Part shown: positions 34,363-42,779 of the stretch, piece after piece
How the letters are laid out: each line of letters opens with the position of its first letter
Numbering within the stretch: the stretch's first letter is position 1
Assembly: GCA_963734955.1 (NCBI GenBank)
Contig: CAVTJO010000011.1
Span: forward strand, 434,001 to 498,000
DNA: 64,000 nucleotides
Direction: 5' to 3'
Source: UBA11986 sp963734955
Lineage (GTDB): Bacteria > Bacteroidota > Ignavibacteria > UBA10030 > UBA6906
Position numbers and translations under genes: made by a program
The notes under the pieces: model-generated
Database searches by the model: none
What the model was told of the DNA's origin: nothing
What the model saw: only the letters and a program-made list of their open reading frames with translations

Positions 34363-34659
34363 ATGACCGCACTTTCCCGACGCTCCTTCTCTCGTCTGGT
34401 GGCTGCCTCGCTGCCCGCAGCCATTCTACTTCCTAAAATCGAAGTGCCGGCCTTCCAGCAAACCACCGGGAATTCCTCGGCGCCACAAACTATTGCGGGA
34501 CATTCCCTAACTGAGGAAGAAAAGGAACTCGTCGCAAAATTCACTGCTTCACAGGAAACGAAGCTCAGTTCATTGAGGGAACAAGATCTCGCCAATAGCC
34601 TTTCCCCAACATTTGTCCCGCTGCCCCCAATATTCAAGAGCGGGGAATCAAGGAGATGA
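34363..34659 (+). CDS. Tat-signal leader ORF preceding amidase
   Basis: 98 codons with a twin-arginine signal ('LSRRSFSRLVAASLPAAILLP') followed by 'LTEEEKELVAKFTASQETKLSSLREQDLAN' and 'PTFVPLPP'. That short helical stretch and Pro-rich linker normally sit between the Tat signal and the catalytic domain of exported amidases of this group, which are single proteins. Here the frame closes at 34659, overlapping the amidase ATG by four bases. Either the two are translationally coupled separate proteins or one base has been lost near 34640 and they are one gene. There is no ribosome site before the ATG at 34363, so the start is uncertain. Confidence 0.6.
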   Translation: MTALSRRSFSRLVAASLPAAILLPKIEVPAFQQTTGNSSAPQTIAGHSLTEEEKELVAKFTASQETKLSSLREQDLANSLSPTFVPLPPIFKSGESRR

Positions 34660-36047
34660 TCCCCGACGAAATTCTCTACCAGCCAATTGCGCAGCAGTCA
34701 AAACTCATCAGGCGAAAGAAGCTCTCTCCAGTTGCACTCACGGAAGCATATCTCGCCCGGATCAAGAAGCTTGATCCACGCCTTCACGCTTTCGTTACCG
34801 TAACGATCGACCTTGCGATGTCAGAGGCCGTCAAGGCTGAAAAAGAGATCCTTGCAGGGTTGGTTCGGGGGCCCCTGCACGGAATCCCGTATGCGGCAAA
34901 GGACCTTTTCGCAGTGAAGGGCTATCCAACAACCTGGGGAGCCCGGCCATACGCAAGCCAGGTAATTGACGAGGATGCGACCGTAATTGTCAAGCTTAGG
35001 AATGCGGGCGCCATATTGCTTGGAAAGTGTGCGATGAGCGAGCTGGCCGGCGGCCCTCCCAATGCAACCGCCACCGGTGCATGTCGGACACCGTGGGATC
35101 TTTCGCGATGGTCAGGTGGATCCTCAAGTGGCTCCGGCGCCGCTGTCTCTGCAGGGCTTGCATCGTTCGCGCTGGGGACCGAAACCTGGGGCTCCATCAT
35201 GACCCCTTCCTCGTTTTGTGGGATCACCGGATTGCGTCCAACTTTCGGGAGGATAAGCCGTTTTGGGGCAATGGCTCTTTCCTGGACAATGGACAAAGTG
35301 GGAATCCTAGCCCGCAACGCCAACGATTGCGCAATCGTTTTCGATGTGCTTCGGGGCAAGGATGCCCAGGATCGTTACTCCAACGACGCCACTTTCAAGC
35401 CCAAGTTCACCAAGGCTTCCGAGCGCGTCTCACGGTTGAAGGTCGGATTTGTGAAGGAAGACTACGAACGGTGGGGCGAGCCCGACGTTGCAATTGCTTT
35501 CGCCCGGGCACTCACCCAATTCAGGGAGATGGGCATGAGTCCGGTTGAATTCCCGTTGCCCGACCATCCGTATGAAACAGTGGCAACAACAGTTATCGCA
35601 GCGGAGGAAGCAGCAGCATTCGAACCCCTCGTCAAGTCGGGCAAAATCGGTGAGATCATCGATCCAGACAGGCGCGGTGAACTTCTCGGCGGACAGTTGA
35701 TTACTGCTGTTGATTATCTTCGGTGCCAGAGACTCCGCACGCTGATGGTCCAGGACTTTGAATCTCTATTCTCGCGCTTCGATATCATACTCGGGTCAAG
35801 CACGCTCAAATGTGCCCCGCCGATTGAAGCAAACATGGATGAAGTATTTTCCGGTGGAAATATTATTGAAGCGGCGGAGAACCTTCTTGGCCTTCCTGCT
35901 GTTTCAATACCGTGCGGATTCAATAAACAGAAATTGCCCATTGGCTTGAAGATCATCGGGCGGCCGTTCGGTGATGCAGAAGTTCTGGAAGTTGCCCATG
36001 TCTACCAATCCTTGACAGACTGGCACACGAAACATCCCAGGTTTTGA
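34656..36047 (+). CDS. Amidase signature family enzyme
   Basis: 463 residues with the complete Ser-cisSer-Lys centre of the amidase signature family: Lys in 'YAAKDLFAVKG', the glycine/serine loop 'GGSSSGSGAAV' with the cis-Ser, and the nucleophile Ser in 'GTETWGSIMTP' (the usual GG is WG here). These enzymes hydrolyse amide bonds; substrates range from Gln-tRNA intermediates to aryl amides. It is not GatA: no gatB/gatC nearby, and it follows a Tat-leader ORF, which suggests an exported enzyme. The AAGGAG directly touching the ATG is too close to act as its ribosome site, supporting the idea that the two ORFs were one gene. Confidence 0.88.
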   Translation: MIPDEILYQPIAQQSKLIRRKKLSPVALTEAYLARIKKLDPRLHAFVTVTIDLAMSEAVKAEKEILAGLVRGPLHGIPYAAKDLFAVKGYPTTWGARPYASQVIDEDATVIVKLRNAGAILLGKCAMSELAGGPPNATATGACRTPWDLSRWSGGSSSGSGAAVSAGLASFALGTETWGSIMTPSSFCGITGLRPTFGRISRFGAMALSWTMDKVGILARNANDCAIVFDVLRGKDAQDRYSNDATFKPKFTKASERVSRLKVGFVKEDYERWGEPDVAIAFARALTQFREMGMSPVEFPLPDHPYETVATTVIAAEEAAAFEPLVKSGKIGEIIDPDRRGELLGGQLITAVDYLRCQRLRTLMVQDFESLFSRFDIILGSSTLKCAPPIEANMDEVFSGGNIIEAAENLLGLPAVSIPCGFNKQKLPIGLKIIGRPFGDAEVLEVAHVYQSLTDWHTKHPRF

Positions 36048-36295
36048 CCACCGGTTCTTAGCTCGGCTTCTACCGCAGAAAAACGCGTCTGAGGGCTGGC
36101 GGAATTAGTGAATAAATGGATGTTGTTTTATTGTATAGTTTCGTCGAGCGAATGAATTAAGATTTTTTAATCGGACCGTTCGCAGAAGTTGAAGACCTCT
36201 TTGATTTGCTTGCATTTTTTCCACCTGTTGTTTAGATTGCTCACGCTTCGGAGCGATTCTCTCCAGCTTATCCTGTTTTACAACTCTGGTGTAAC

Positions 36296-37240
36296 ATGTC
36301 AATCGCAGTACACAATCTCACCAAGCTGTATGGTGAGCAGAAAGCCGTAGATAACATCTCATTTGATGTGAAGACGGGTGAGATCCTTGGATTTCTGGGG
36401 CCGAATGGTGCCGGGAAAACCACAACTATGAAAATCATCACCTGCTATATGCCGCCAACGTCCGGCGACGTCAAGGTCGACGGCCTCGACAACGCTGAGC
36501 ACTCCTTGGAGGTACGAAAGAAAATCGGATATCTTCCGGAGATGAACCCGCTCTACCTTGACATGAACGTGGTGGATTATTTGGAATACTCTGCACAACT
36601 CCACGGGATGAAGGGCAACGCATCATCGCATCGCCTCAAAGAAATGGTGCACACGTGCGGTTTGGAAGACGTCCGCCACAAGGATATTGGGGAGCTTTCC
36701 AAGGGATACCGGCAACGGGTTGGGTTGGCACAGGCGATGATCCATGACCCGGAAGTCCTGATTCTCGATGAGCCAACCAGCGGCCTCGACCCAAACCAGA
36801 TCGTTGAAATCCGAAACCTCATCAAGCAGCTTGGTCGCGCCAAAACCGTCGTCCTTTCAACCCATATTCTCTCGGAAGTCCAAGCAACATGCACACGGGT
36901 ACTCATCATCAATGAAGGAAGGATCGTGGCCGACGGGACCCCCGAGCAGTTGCAGCAGGAGTTCCATGGCGCCGAATCGTTGACACTCGAACTGAAAACC
37001 GGCCTGACCGATCCTGTAAACGACATCTCGCCAAAACTTCAAGCGGTCGGTGCGGTCACAGCCGTCGAGCTCCTTTCTGCGAAGAATTCGCTCGCAAGGT
37101 TCACACTGCACGTTGAGAAGAGCGCGGACATCCGCGAAGCATTATTCCGACTGGCTGTCTCTGAAGGGTGGGTCATCCTCGAGATGCATCGCAAGACCAC
37201 AAGTCTTGAGGAAGTATTTCACAAACTGACAACTGCATAA
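36296..37240 (+). CDS. ABC transporter ATP-binding protein (GldA/ABC-2 type)
   Basis: 314 residues with Walker A 'GPNGAGKTTTMK', signature 'LSKGYRQRVGLAQA', Walker B 'VLILDEPTSGLDP' and the switch His in 'TVVLSTHILSEV'. The C-terminal 75-residue extension and 'EEVFHKLT' end are typical of the GldA/CcmA-like ABC-2 subfamily. The next two genes encode its permease and a GldG-like subunit. In gliding Bacteroidota GldAFG supports motility; outside that group the same set is of unknown function. No good ribosome site precedes the ATG. Confidence 0.93.
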   Translation: MSIAVHNLTKLYGEQKAVDNISFDVKTGEILGFLGPNGAGKTTTMKIITCYMPPTSGDVKVDGLDNAEHSLEVRKKIGYLPEMNPLYLDMNVVDYLEYSAQLHGMKGNASSHRLKEMVHTCGLEDVRHKDIGELSKGYRQRVGLAQAMIHDPEVLILDEPTSGLDPNQIVEIRNLIKQLGRAKTVVLSTHILSEVQATCTRVLIINEGRIVADGTPEQLQQEFHGAESLTLELKTGLTDPVNDISPKLQAVGAVTAVELLSAKNSLARFTLHVEKSADIREALFRLAVSEGWVILEMHRKTTSLEEVFHKLTTA

Positions 37241-37275
37241 CGACCGTATCCGCAATCATCAGAATTCATTCAATC

Positions 37276-37992
37276 ATGAACGCATTGCCCAACGTTCCAC
37301 CCATCTATAAACGCGAGTTGCGCTCCTATTTCAACTCACCGGTTGCATACGTCGTCATCGTTGTGTTCCTCGCGGTTCTCGGATGGTTCTTCACCAACAA
37401 CCTGTTTCTTATGAATGTCGCATCGCTCCGCATCGTGTTTGACCTGGTGCCGCTGATCTTCCTCTTCTTCATTCCCGCAATCACCATGCGACTCATTGCG
37501 GAGGAGAAGAAAGCCGGCACGTTGGAGCTGCTGACGACGAAGCCTGTACGCGATGTTGAGATTGTCCTGGGAAAGTTCCTTGCTGCCTGGACGCTCCTTG
37601 CAGCCGCCCTTGCCCCAACACTCTTCTATCTCATCACCATAATGACACTTGGCAAGGTTGACCTTGGCCCGGTCATCAGCGGATACTTCGGGTTACTTCT
37701 GATGGGCGGCGTGTATATCGCCATCGGGCTGCTGGCCTCAAGCCTCACGGAAAACCAAATCGTCGCCTTCATCCTCAGCTTTCTCATCGTTTTTGTTTTC
37801 TTTATCCTCGACAAGGTCCTGATGTATGTGCCGGACGCACTTGCCTCAACACTGGAGTTCCTTTCGATGGATTACCATTTCTCAAACATTGCCCGGGGGG
37901 TCATCGATACGCGCAACCTGATCTATTTTGGATCCTTGCTCGGGTTCTCACTTCTCCTTGCAACCGTTTCACTTGAACGACGAAAGTGGTAG
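37276..37992 (+). CDS. ABC-2 type permease (GldF-like)
   Basis: 238 residues with six predicted transmembrane helices and the subfamily's conserved features: 'YKRELRSYFNSPVAYVV' at the N-terminus, 'RLIAEEKKAGTLELLTTKPVRDVEIVLGKFLAAW' after the second helix, and a late 'FLSMDYHFSNIARGVIDTRNLIYF' loop. It follows the ATPase by 35 bp and the GldG-like gene starts 8 bases after its stop, so the three act as one transporter. Confidence 0.92.
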   Translation: MNALPNVPPIYKRELRSYFNSPVAYVVIVVFLAVLGWFFTNNLFLMNVASLRIVFDLVPLIFLFFIPAITMRLIAEEKKAGTLELLTTKPVRDVEIVLGKFLAAWTLLAAALAPTLFYLITIMTLGKVDLGPVISGYFGLLLMGGVYIAIGLLASSLTENQIVAFILSFLIVFVFFILDKVLMYVPDALASTLEFLSMDYHFSNIARGVIDTRNLIYFGSLLGFSLLLATVSLERRKW

Positions 37993-37999
37993 ACACCGT

Positions 38000-39583
38000 A
38001 TGAACACGAAACCTTTGAAAACACAGGCGCTGCTCCGCATTGGACTCACGATTGGAATCCTCATCCTCGTCAATATTATCTCGGTTCGCATCTTCGCCCG
38101 AATGGATGTCACGGACAAAAAAATCTATACACTTTCGGATGCCAGCAAGCAGGCGATGCGCAATCTGGATGACAGGGTGACGATCAGAGCATACTTCACG
38201 GAGGACCTTCCCTCACCGTACAACATGAACCGACGCGAATTGCTCGACGAGTTGAACGAATACAAGGCATTTTCGCGGGGAAACCTCCAGTTCGAATTTA
38301 TCGACCCATCGGGCGAAAAGGGAGAACAGGAGGCGCAACAACAGGGAATCCAGCCGGTGCAGGTGCAGGTGGTGAAGGAGGACAAGTTCGAGGTGAAACG
38401 GGCCTACATGGGACTGGTGATATTGTATGAAGACAAGAAAGAAGTCCTCCCGGTTATCCAGAACACATCAACCCTCGAATACGACATCACGAGCACGATC
38501 AAACGACTGACAACAAAGACTCAGAAAAAGATCGGCTTTCTCTCGGGGCAGGGCGAGCCACCATTGAGTGAGCTGAACCGCGTGAAGGGAATTCTTGACA
38601 AACAATATCAGGTTATCACCGTCGACATTAGCAAGGGTAAAGCTGTCCCCACCGATGTCGCCGCTCTGATCATCATGGCCCCGACGCAGCGTTTTTCTGA
38701 ACCGGACAAGTACCAGATCGATCAGTACATCATGGGGGGAGGCAAGATTGCGTTCCTGATCAACAAGGTGGATGCGAATTTACAGCAGCGGTTCGGACGC
38801 ACAACCGACCTGAACATTGAAGACCTTTTGGAGAACTACGGTCTGCGCATCAACCCTGACCTGGTGCGAGATAGTCGCTGTGCAAGTGTCAGCATCGTTC
38901 AACAGCAATTTGGCTTCAACATTCAATCGCAAGTGCCATTCCCTTACCTCCCCCTGGTCAGCACCTTCAACAAGGACAACATGATGGTGAAGGATCTGCA
39001 AGGCATTGTGCTGTTCTTTGCAAGCTCGGTCGACACGACAGGTCTCGCAGCCAGGAATCTTCATGGCGAGATCATCATGCGCAGCTCAAAGGAGAGCGGA
39101 CGACAAACCGGCTTCTTCATGTTTGATCCCCTTCAACAGTATAAGCGGGAGGATTTCGGGGAAAAGGAAATTCCGCTGGCAGCGCTCGTGTACGGGCAAT
39201 TTAAGAGTTTCTACGCGGGAAAGGATGTACCAAAGGACACATCCGCGGGGGCAATTGCGCCCAGCGGCAACACCATTCCGATGAGTCCGGCAAGTCGAAT
39301 CATCCTGGTAGGTGATGGAGATTTCGGGCGCGACCAGTATCTCGGCAACAGGGACAATCTGACATTCTTCGCAAACATGGTGGATTACCTCGTGGACGAT
39401 GCCGGCCTGATTACGATTCGGTCGAAGGACGTCAGTATGCCGCCCCTGGAACAGGTGTCTGATGGTTCCAAGAAAATGGTGAAGTACGGCAATCTCATTG
39501 TACCACCACTTCTCGTGCTCGGCTATGGTTTATTCCGATGGCGTGCACGCAAAGCGCGCAAGAAGATTATGAGCGCCGCATAA
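38000..39583 (+). CDS. GldG-like ABC transporter-associated protein
   Basis: 527 residues with an N-terminal transmembrane helix (about 10-30), the marker 'DVTDKKIYTLSDASKQAMRNLDDRVTIRAYFTEDLP', an extracytoplasmic ABC-type uncharacterised domain (about 45-490), and a C-terminal helix followed by basic residues ('RWRARKARKK'). This is the GldG/DUF7088-type partner of ABC-2 transporters. The ATG at 38000 is preferred over 37928, which overlaps the permease gene by 65 bases. Probably holds or guides the transported substrate outside the membrane. Confidence 0.88.
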   Translation: MNTKPLKTQALLRIGLTIGILILVNIISVRIFARMDVTDKKIYTLSDASKQAMRNLDDRVTIRAYFTEDLPSPYNMNRRELLDELNEYKAFSRGNLQFEFIDPSGEKGEQEAQQQGIQPVQVQVVKEDKFEVKRAYMGLVILYEDKKEVLPVIQNTSTLEYDITSTIKRLTTKTQKKIGFLSGQGEPPLSELNRVKGILDKQYQVITVDISKGKAVPTDVAALIIMAPTQRFSEPDKYQIDQYIMGGGKIAFLINKVDANLQQRFGRTTDLNIEDLLENYGLRINPDLVRDSRCASVSIVQQQFGFNIQSQVPFPYLPLVSTFNKDNMMVKDLQGIVLFFASSVDTTGLAARNLHGEIIMRSSKESGRQTGFFMFDPLQQYKREDFGEKEIPLAALVYGQFKSFYAGKDVPKDTSAGAIAPSGNTIPMSPASRIILVGDGDFGRDQYLGNRDNLTFFANMVDYLVDDAGLITIRSKDVSMPPLEQVSDGSKKMVKYGNLIVPPLLVLGYGLFRWRARKARKKIMSAA

Positions 39584-39712
39584 GATCGCAATTCACGGTG
39601 AGCACACCTTGGCCGACTGATTTCCACTTCGGGCCCGGGATTCGAACCATATCATTGATTTCGCCCTTCATGTGCTCGGGGCGATGGTACACCGTTACAT
39701 TGATCGCTCGAC

Positions 39713-40603
39713 ATGAAACGCAGCACCGTCTACTCCGTCATTGTTCTGATCGCCCTTGCCATTGCGGCGTTCTTCACCCTCCATCGCGAAGGCGAGGTCA
39801 GCTCGACCGGATCCACCGGCCAGATGCTTGTGGACTACGATTCAACTGCCATCGACAAGCTGGAGCTTGTTTCTCCTGCAGAAACCGTGGTGCTGGAAAA
39901 GCAAGCAGGCACATGGATGCTCACCTCACCCATTACGTATAAGGCAGACCAGACATCCGTTGCTTCAGCGGTAGGAAAGGGGCGAAGAATAGAATTGAAG
40001 AGCCTTGTCTCGACGAACCCTGAGAATCAAAAACTCTTCCAGGTTGATTCGACAGGTACTCTCGTAAAGGCGTATGCCAGTGGCACTCTCAAGGCATCGT
40101 TTGTAGTAGGAAAACCAAGCAGCTCGTACACGGAAACCTATGTGAGACTGAGCGGCTCAAACAATGTACAGCTTGCGGGTGACGTCATTTCCTCTTTCTT
40201 CACCAAGCAGACAAAAGATTGGCGCGACAAGACTGTTTTCAAGACAGATGAGAGTACCCTCAAGAATGTCGCATTCCAATACGGTGACACTGCCTTTGCA
40301 TTGTCGCTGCAGGACAGTCTCTGGCGTGTCGGGAAGGATTCGGCCAACCAAACAGCGATCAAGCCAGTGCTGACTGCACTTGCAAACATCCAGGCCGATG
40401 ATTTTATCGATTCCGCAGTCACACCAACTTCCAAGCCGACCTCAATCATTAATGTCGAGGGTACACAGATACGATTCTACAAGAAGGACGCCACCAAGTA
40501 TCTCGTTCAGACCTCTCAGTCGCCGCAGTGGTTTGAAGTACAGAATTGGAGAACGACAAATTTGTTGAAGCGGAAAACAGACTTCTTGCCGGCGAAGAAG
40601 TAA
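39713..40603 (+). CDS. DUF4340 domain protein associated with GldG-type ABC transporter
   Basis: 296 residues: an N-terminal helix (about 5-21) that anchors it to the membrane, then two DUF4340 copies ('KLELVSPAETVVLEKQAGTWMLTSPITYKADQTSVASAVG', 'VGKPSSSYTETYVRLSGSNNVQLA', 'DWRDKTVF'). DUF4340 proteins regularly follow GldG-like genes and probably work with them in the periplasm. A 129-bp spacer separates it from gldG; no ribosome site is visible before the ATG. Confidence 0.85.
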   Translation: MKRSTVYSVIVLIALAIAAFFTLHREGEVSSTGSTGQMLVDYDSTAIDKLELVSPAETVVLEKQAGTWMLTSPITYKADQTSVASAVGKGRRIELKSLVSTNPENQKLFQVDSTGTLVKAYASGTLKASFVVGKPSSSYTETYVRLSGSNNVQLAGDVISSFFTKQTKDWRDKTVFKTDESTLKNVAFQYGDTAFALSLQDSLWRVGKDSANQTAIKPVLTALANIQADDFIDSAVTPTSKPTSIINVEGTQIRFYKKDATKYLVQTSQSPQWFEVQNWRTTNLLKRKTDFLPAKK

Positions 40604-40624
40604 CCCCTAATTACTCTGCAAAAG

Positions 40625-40657
40625 GGAACGCCCGGACTTACTCAGCCCGGGCGTTCC
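40625..40657. terminator. Bidirectional hairpin terminator
   Basis: GGAACGCCCGG (40625-40635) pairs perfectly with CCGGGCGTTCC (40647-40657) around 11 bases. It lies between the convergent DUF4340 and DUF6600-like genes. The current reading frame of the latter stops inside the loop (40638), whereas the alternative frame stops at 40681, ahead of the hairpin, as expected of a terminator. Confidence 0.7.
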
Positions 40658-41867
40658 GTTCGAGAACCTCCTTCAACGAGTTACCTTCTCCGTCCACCGC
40701 CTCTCGACCCCGACTCTCCGCTTCGATCACTCTGCGGTGCTTGACGAGGTGCCGGAGCACGGTCAACCTTGGAGCTTCGGACCTGCGGCTTCTCATTTGC
40801 CTCGAATCTTCACGTCGAGGAGACGGCGATATGCGTTCAGGACGTCTTTGCACCTGGCGTTCCCGCTGCAACTCTCGTTGAGCTGGCTGACGGCGTCCGC
40901 GATCATACGACGGCTGCTCGCTCTGTCGCTCGGTATTACCTCGCCGGGCCTCATTGCGCACCTGAGGTTCATTTCGACCGCGGAACTCGTCTGCCCGCCG
41001 CAGGTCGCGACCGGCTTCACGATCCACATCTCTCGACCTGACATCCATATCCCGTGTGTCAAGGGGAATTCTGCGGCCTGATTCACGCACATGTCCCGGA
41101 CGGACGGCCGCTTCATCTGCTGAACGTTCCGCAATTCGAGGACGATATACTTCCACCCGTTCACGCCCGCCATCGCGCACGATTCGATCCACAGGCTGGT
41201 CACCCACATCGCGAATCTCAGCCCGCTCCAGCCGGATATTCCCGCGACGCTCAACATAGGCGCGGTCCGGCCCTCTTGTCACAATACGCCCCCCATCGTA
41301 GCGGACGCTTCCAGCAGAGCGGGTGCGTCCAATGTAGCGGGCATTATTATCTGTTCGATAGATATACCGATCAACATCCGGATCTGCAATGTACCTGCAA
41401 TCGACAAACGACCACCATGAATGGGGCGTTATCCACGATGACCGATAGTGGATGCCGAACCCCACGCTGAAGACCGCATACGGACTCAGCGGAGCCCAGC
41501 CAATGCAGTCACCCCCGTAGCGCCATTCAACCCACGCTGGAGCCCAGTCGTACCCGGGAATCCATACCCATCCGTAGAAATCGTCATAGTACCAGCGTCC
41601 GTAATGGTATGTCGCCCACGCCCAAGGCTCGCTGGAAGCCCAGTACCATCCATCGTCAGTCCAGCACCACTGTCCATTATAGTACGGTCGCCAAGAGGCA
41701 GCAACCCCTCCCGGCCGCCAGGCATACACACCTCCATCACACTGTATCCAGTCTCCTTCGTTGCCCAGTGACGAATAGAACACACCAAAAGAGATCCCAC
41801 CCGGATCAGCTGATGAGGTGGAGAGACCCGACAGCAGAATTCCAACTATGAGCAGTATTTTCTTCAT
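40638..41867 (-). CDS. Exported tryptophan-rich DUF6600-like protein with Arg-rich tail, probably frameshifted near the end
   Basis: 409 codons: signal peptide ('KKILLIVGILLSGLSTSSA'), a Trp/Tyr-rich domain (about 30-165; 'YYNGQWCWTDDGWYW', 'YYDDFYGWVWIPGYDWAPAWVEWRYGG') of the DUF6600/FecR-associated kind, and a long Arg/Glu-rich disordered tail. After about residue 355 the frame gives atypical sequence and a stop inside a terminator hairpin. Frame -1 over the same bases gives 'NEKPQVRSSKVDRAPAPRQ' followed by a Gly/Arg-rich end ('SRGGGRRR') and a TAA at 40681, which looks like the true C-terminus; a base seems missing near 40800. Start at 41867 has AGAGGAA seven bases before. Confidence 0.75.
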   Translation of the reverse strand: MKKILLIVGILLSGLSTSSADPGGISFGVFYSSLGNEGDWIQCDGGVYAWRPGGVAASWRPYYNGQWCWTDDGWYWASSEPWAWATYHYGRWYYDDFYGWVWIPGYDWAPAWVEWRYGGDCIGWAPLSPYAVFSVGFGIHYRSSWITPHSWWSFVDCRYIADPDVDRYIYRTDNNARYIGRTRSAGSVRYDGGRIVTRGPDRAYVERRGNIRLERAEIRDVGDQPVDRIVRDGGRERVEVYRPRIAERSADEAAVRPGHVRESGRRIPLDTRDMDVRSRDVDREAGRDLRRADEFRGRNEPQVRNEARRGNTERQSEQPSYDRGRRQPAQRELQRERQVQRRPERISPSPRREDSRQMRSRRSEAPRLTVLRHLVKHRRVIEAESRGREAVDGEGNSLKEVLERNARAE

Positions 41868-42214
41868 GACCGTTCCTCTCAATCTTCAATGAGGCATCTG
41901 CTTCCAATGACTCCAACTTCGTGCCAGATGAGACCTGCTCAATAGCGCAGAATTCCACACATTTGACTCCCGCCGACGCTTCTTGTGTAGTCAATCCCGC
42001 GCGCTGCGCCTATAATTCGCAACACTGGAGGGAAGCGGCATTTTTCATCCGGAGTGGAGGTTTGAAACGTACTGACTTGTTGAGCGATCGGACCCGACCT
42101 TCAGGAAGGAAAACCTGATACTACCGACTCCATCAAGAGCGGATGCATAGGCCGCCTCCGACCTCCGCACCACGGACGGAGATTCACTGTACTGCATAAA
42201 GCAGCATCGAGCAA
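41868..42214. other. Intergenic region, no gene seen
   Basis: About 350 bp between the end of the DksA/TraR-like gene and the start of the DUF6600-like gene, both on the minus strand. It should hold the promoter of the latter. A TGGCACG box (minus strand, 41926-41920) resembles half of a sigma-54 promoter but the second half is one base too close. No ORF with a ribosome site, RNA gene or clear hairpin was found. Confidence 0.5.
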
Positions 42215-42556
42215 CTACACGGAAAGAGGAACATACCTCACTGCCGCGTGACTGTACACCCTCTCACAACGGTCGCACATCCGACGTGTAGGATCATGAT
42301 CCATCACGTCCTCGTCAATCTCCTCCTTGCAACTCAGGCACAGTCCGAACGTCCCAACTTCAATTCGGGCAAGCGCCGCGCGTAGTTCGTTCAAAAGACG
42401 ATCACTTCTGAACGCCAGCATCGCATCGAGTTGGTGAAGGGAAATCCGGTCTTCAAGAGAAATTGCTTCCGGAAGGATTATGGAGTACTGATCCTGCAGG
42501 TGGGTATACAATCTGCCCAGAATAACATGCCGCATATGTCTGCTGCTCTTTTTCAT
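42215..42556 (-). CDS. DksA/TraR-type C4 zinc-finger protein
   Basis: 113 residues: a helical N-terminal half (about 1-75) and a C-terminal zinc finger 'CLSC' ... 'CDRC' with 17 residues between, like the DksA/TraR family. In DksA the coiled-coil tip carries two Asp ('DxxDxA'); the equivalent region here ('LHQLDAMLAFRSDRLLNEL') is shorter, so an RNA-polymerase secondary-channel role is possible but unproven. ATG at 42556 has GGAGGG four bases upstream; the longer frame to 42637 lacks support. Confidence 0.82.
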   Translation of the reverse strand: MKKSSRHMRHVILGRLYTHLQDQYSIILPEAISLEDRISLHQLDAMLAFRSDRLLNELRAALARIEVGTFGLCLSCKEEIDEDVMDHDPTRRMCDRCERVYSHAAVRYVPLSV

Positions 42557-42734
42557 CGCACCCTCCACACATCGAATGGTTCCCAACAGAAAAAGCTGCA
42601 GAAGCGGGATCTGGAATGCCTCACTCCAAAGGTACAAAAGAATCGGGAAAAGTCAATACCCTTCAGCGCCCCAATGGAAAAATACTTCGTGCCAAATTCC
42701 TTTTCCGGCAGAGCAACCGATTTCAGAAAAGAAA

Positions 42735-42755
42735 GGCTCCGGTTCTGCCGGAGCC
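42735..42755 (-). terminator. Rho-independent terminator of the E1 gene
   Basis: GGCTCCGG (42735-42742), loop TTCTG, CCGGAGCC (42748-42755): eight perfect pairs. On the minus strand the stem is followed by TTTCTTTTCTG. It lies 25 bases after the stop of the E1 gene. Confidence 0.85.
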
Positions 42756-42779
42756 CGCAAGAGAATGTCGTTCCAATTC

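Noticed and set aside
39640..39665. Sequence like a tRNA T-arm (GGTTCGAATCCCGG on the minus strand)
   Set aside because: The five-base stem does not pair and no acceptor, D or anticodon arms can be drawn around it.
41911..41926. TGGCACG followed by TTGG on the minus strand, like a sigma-54 promoter of the DUF6600-like gene
   Set aside because: The two elements are one base too close; sigma-54 promoters do not tolerate a change in GG-N10-GC spacing.
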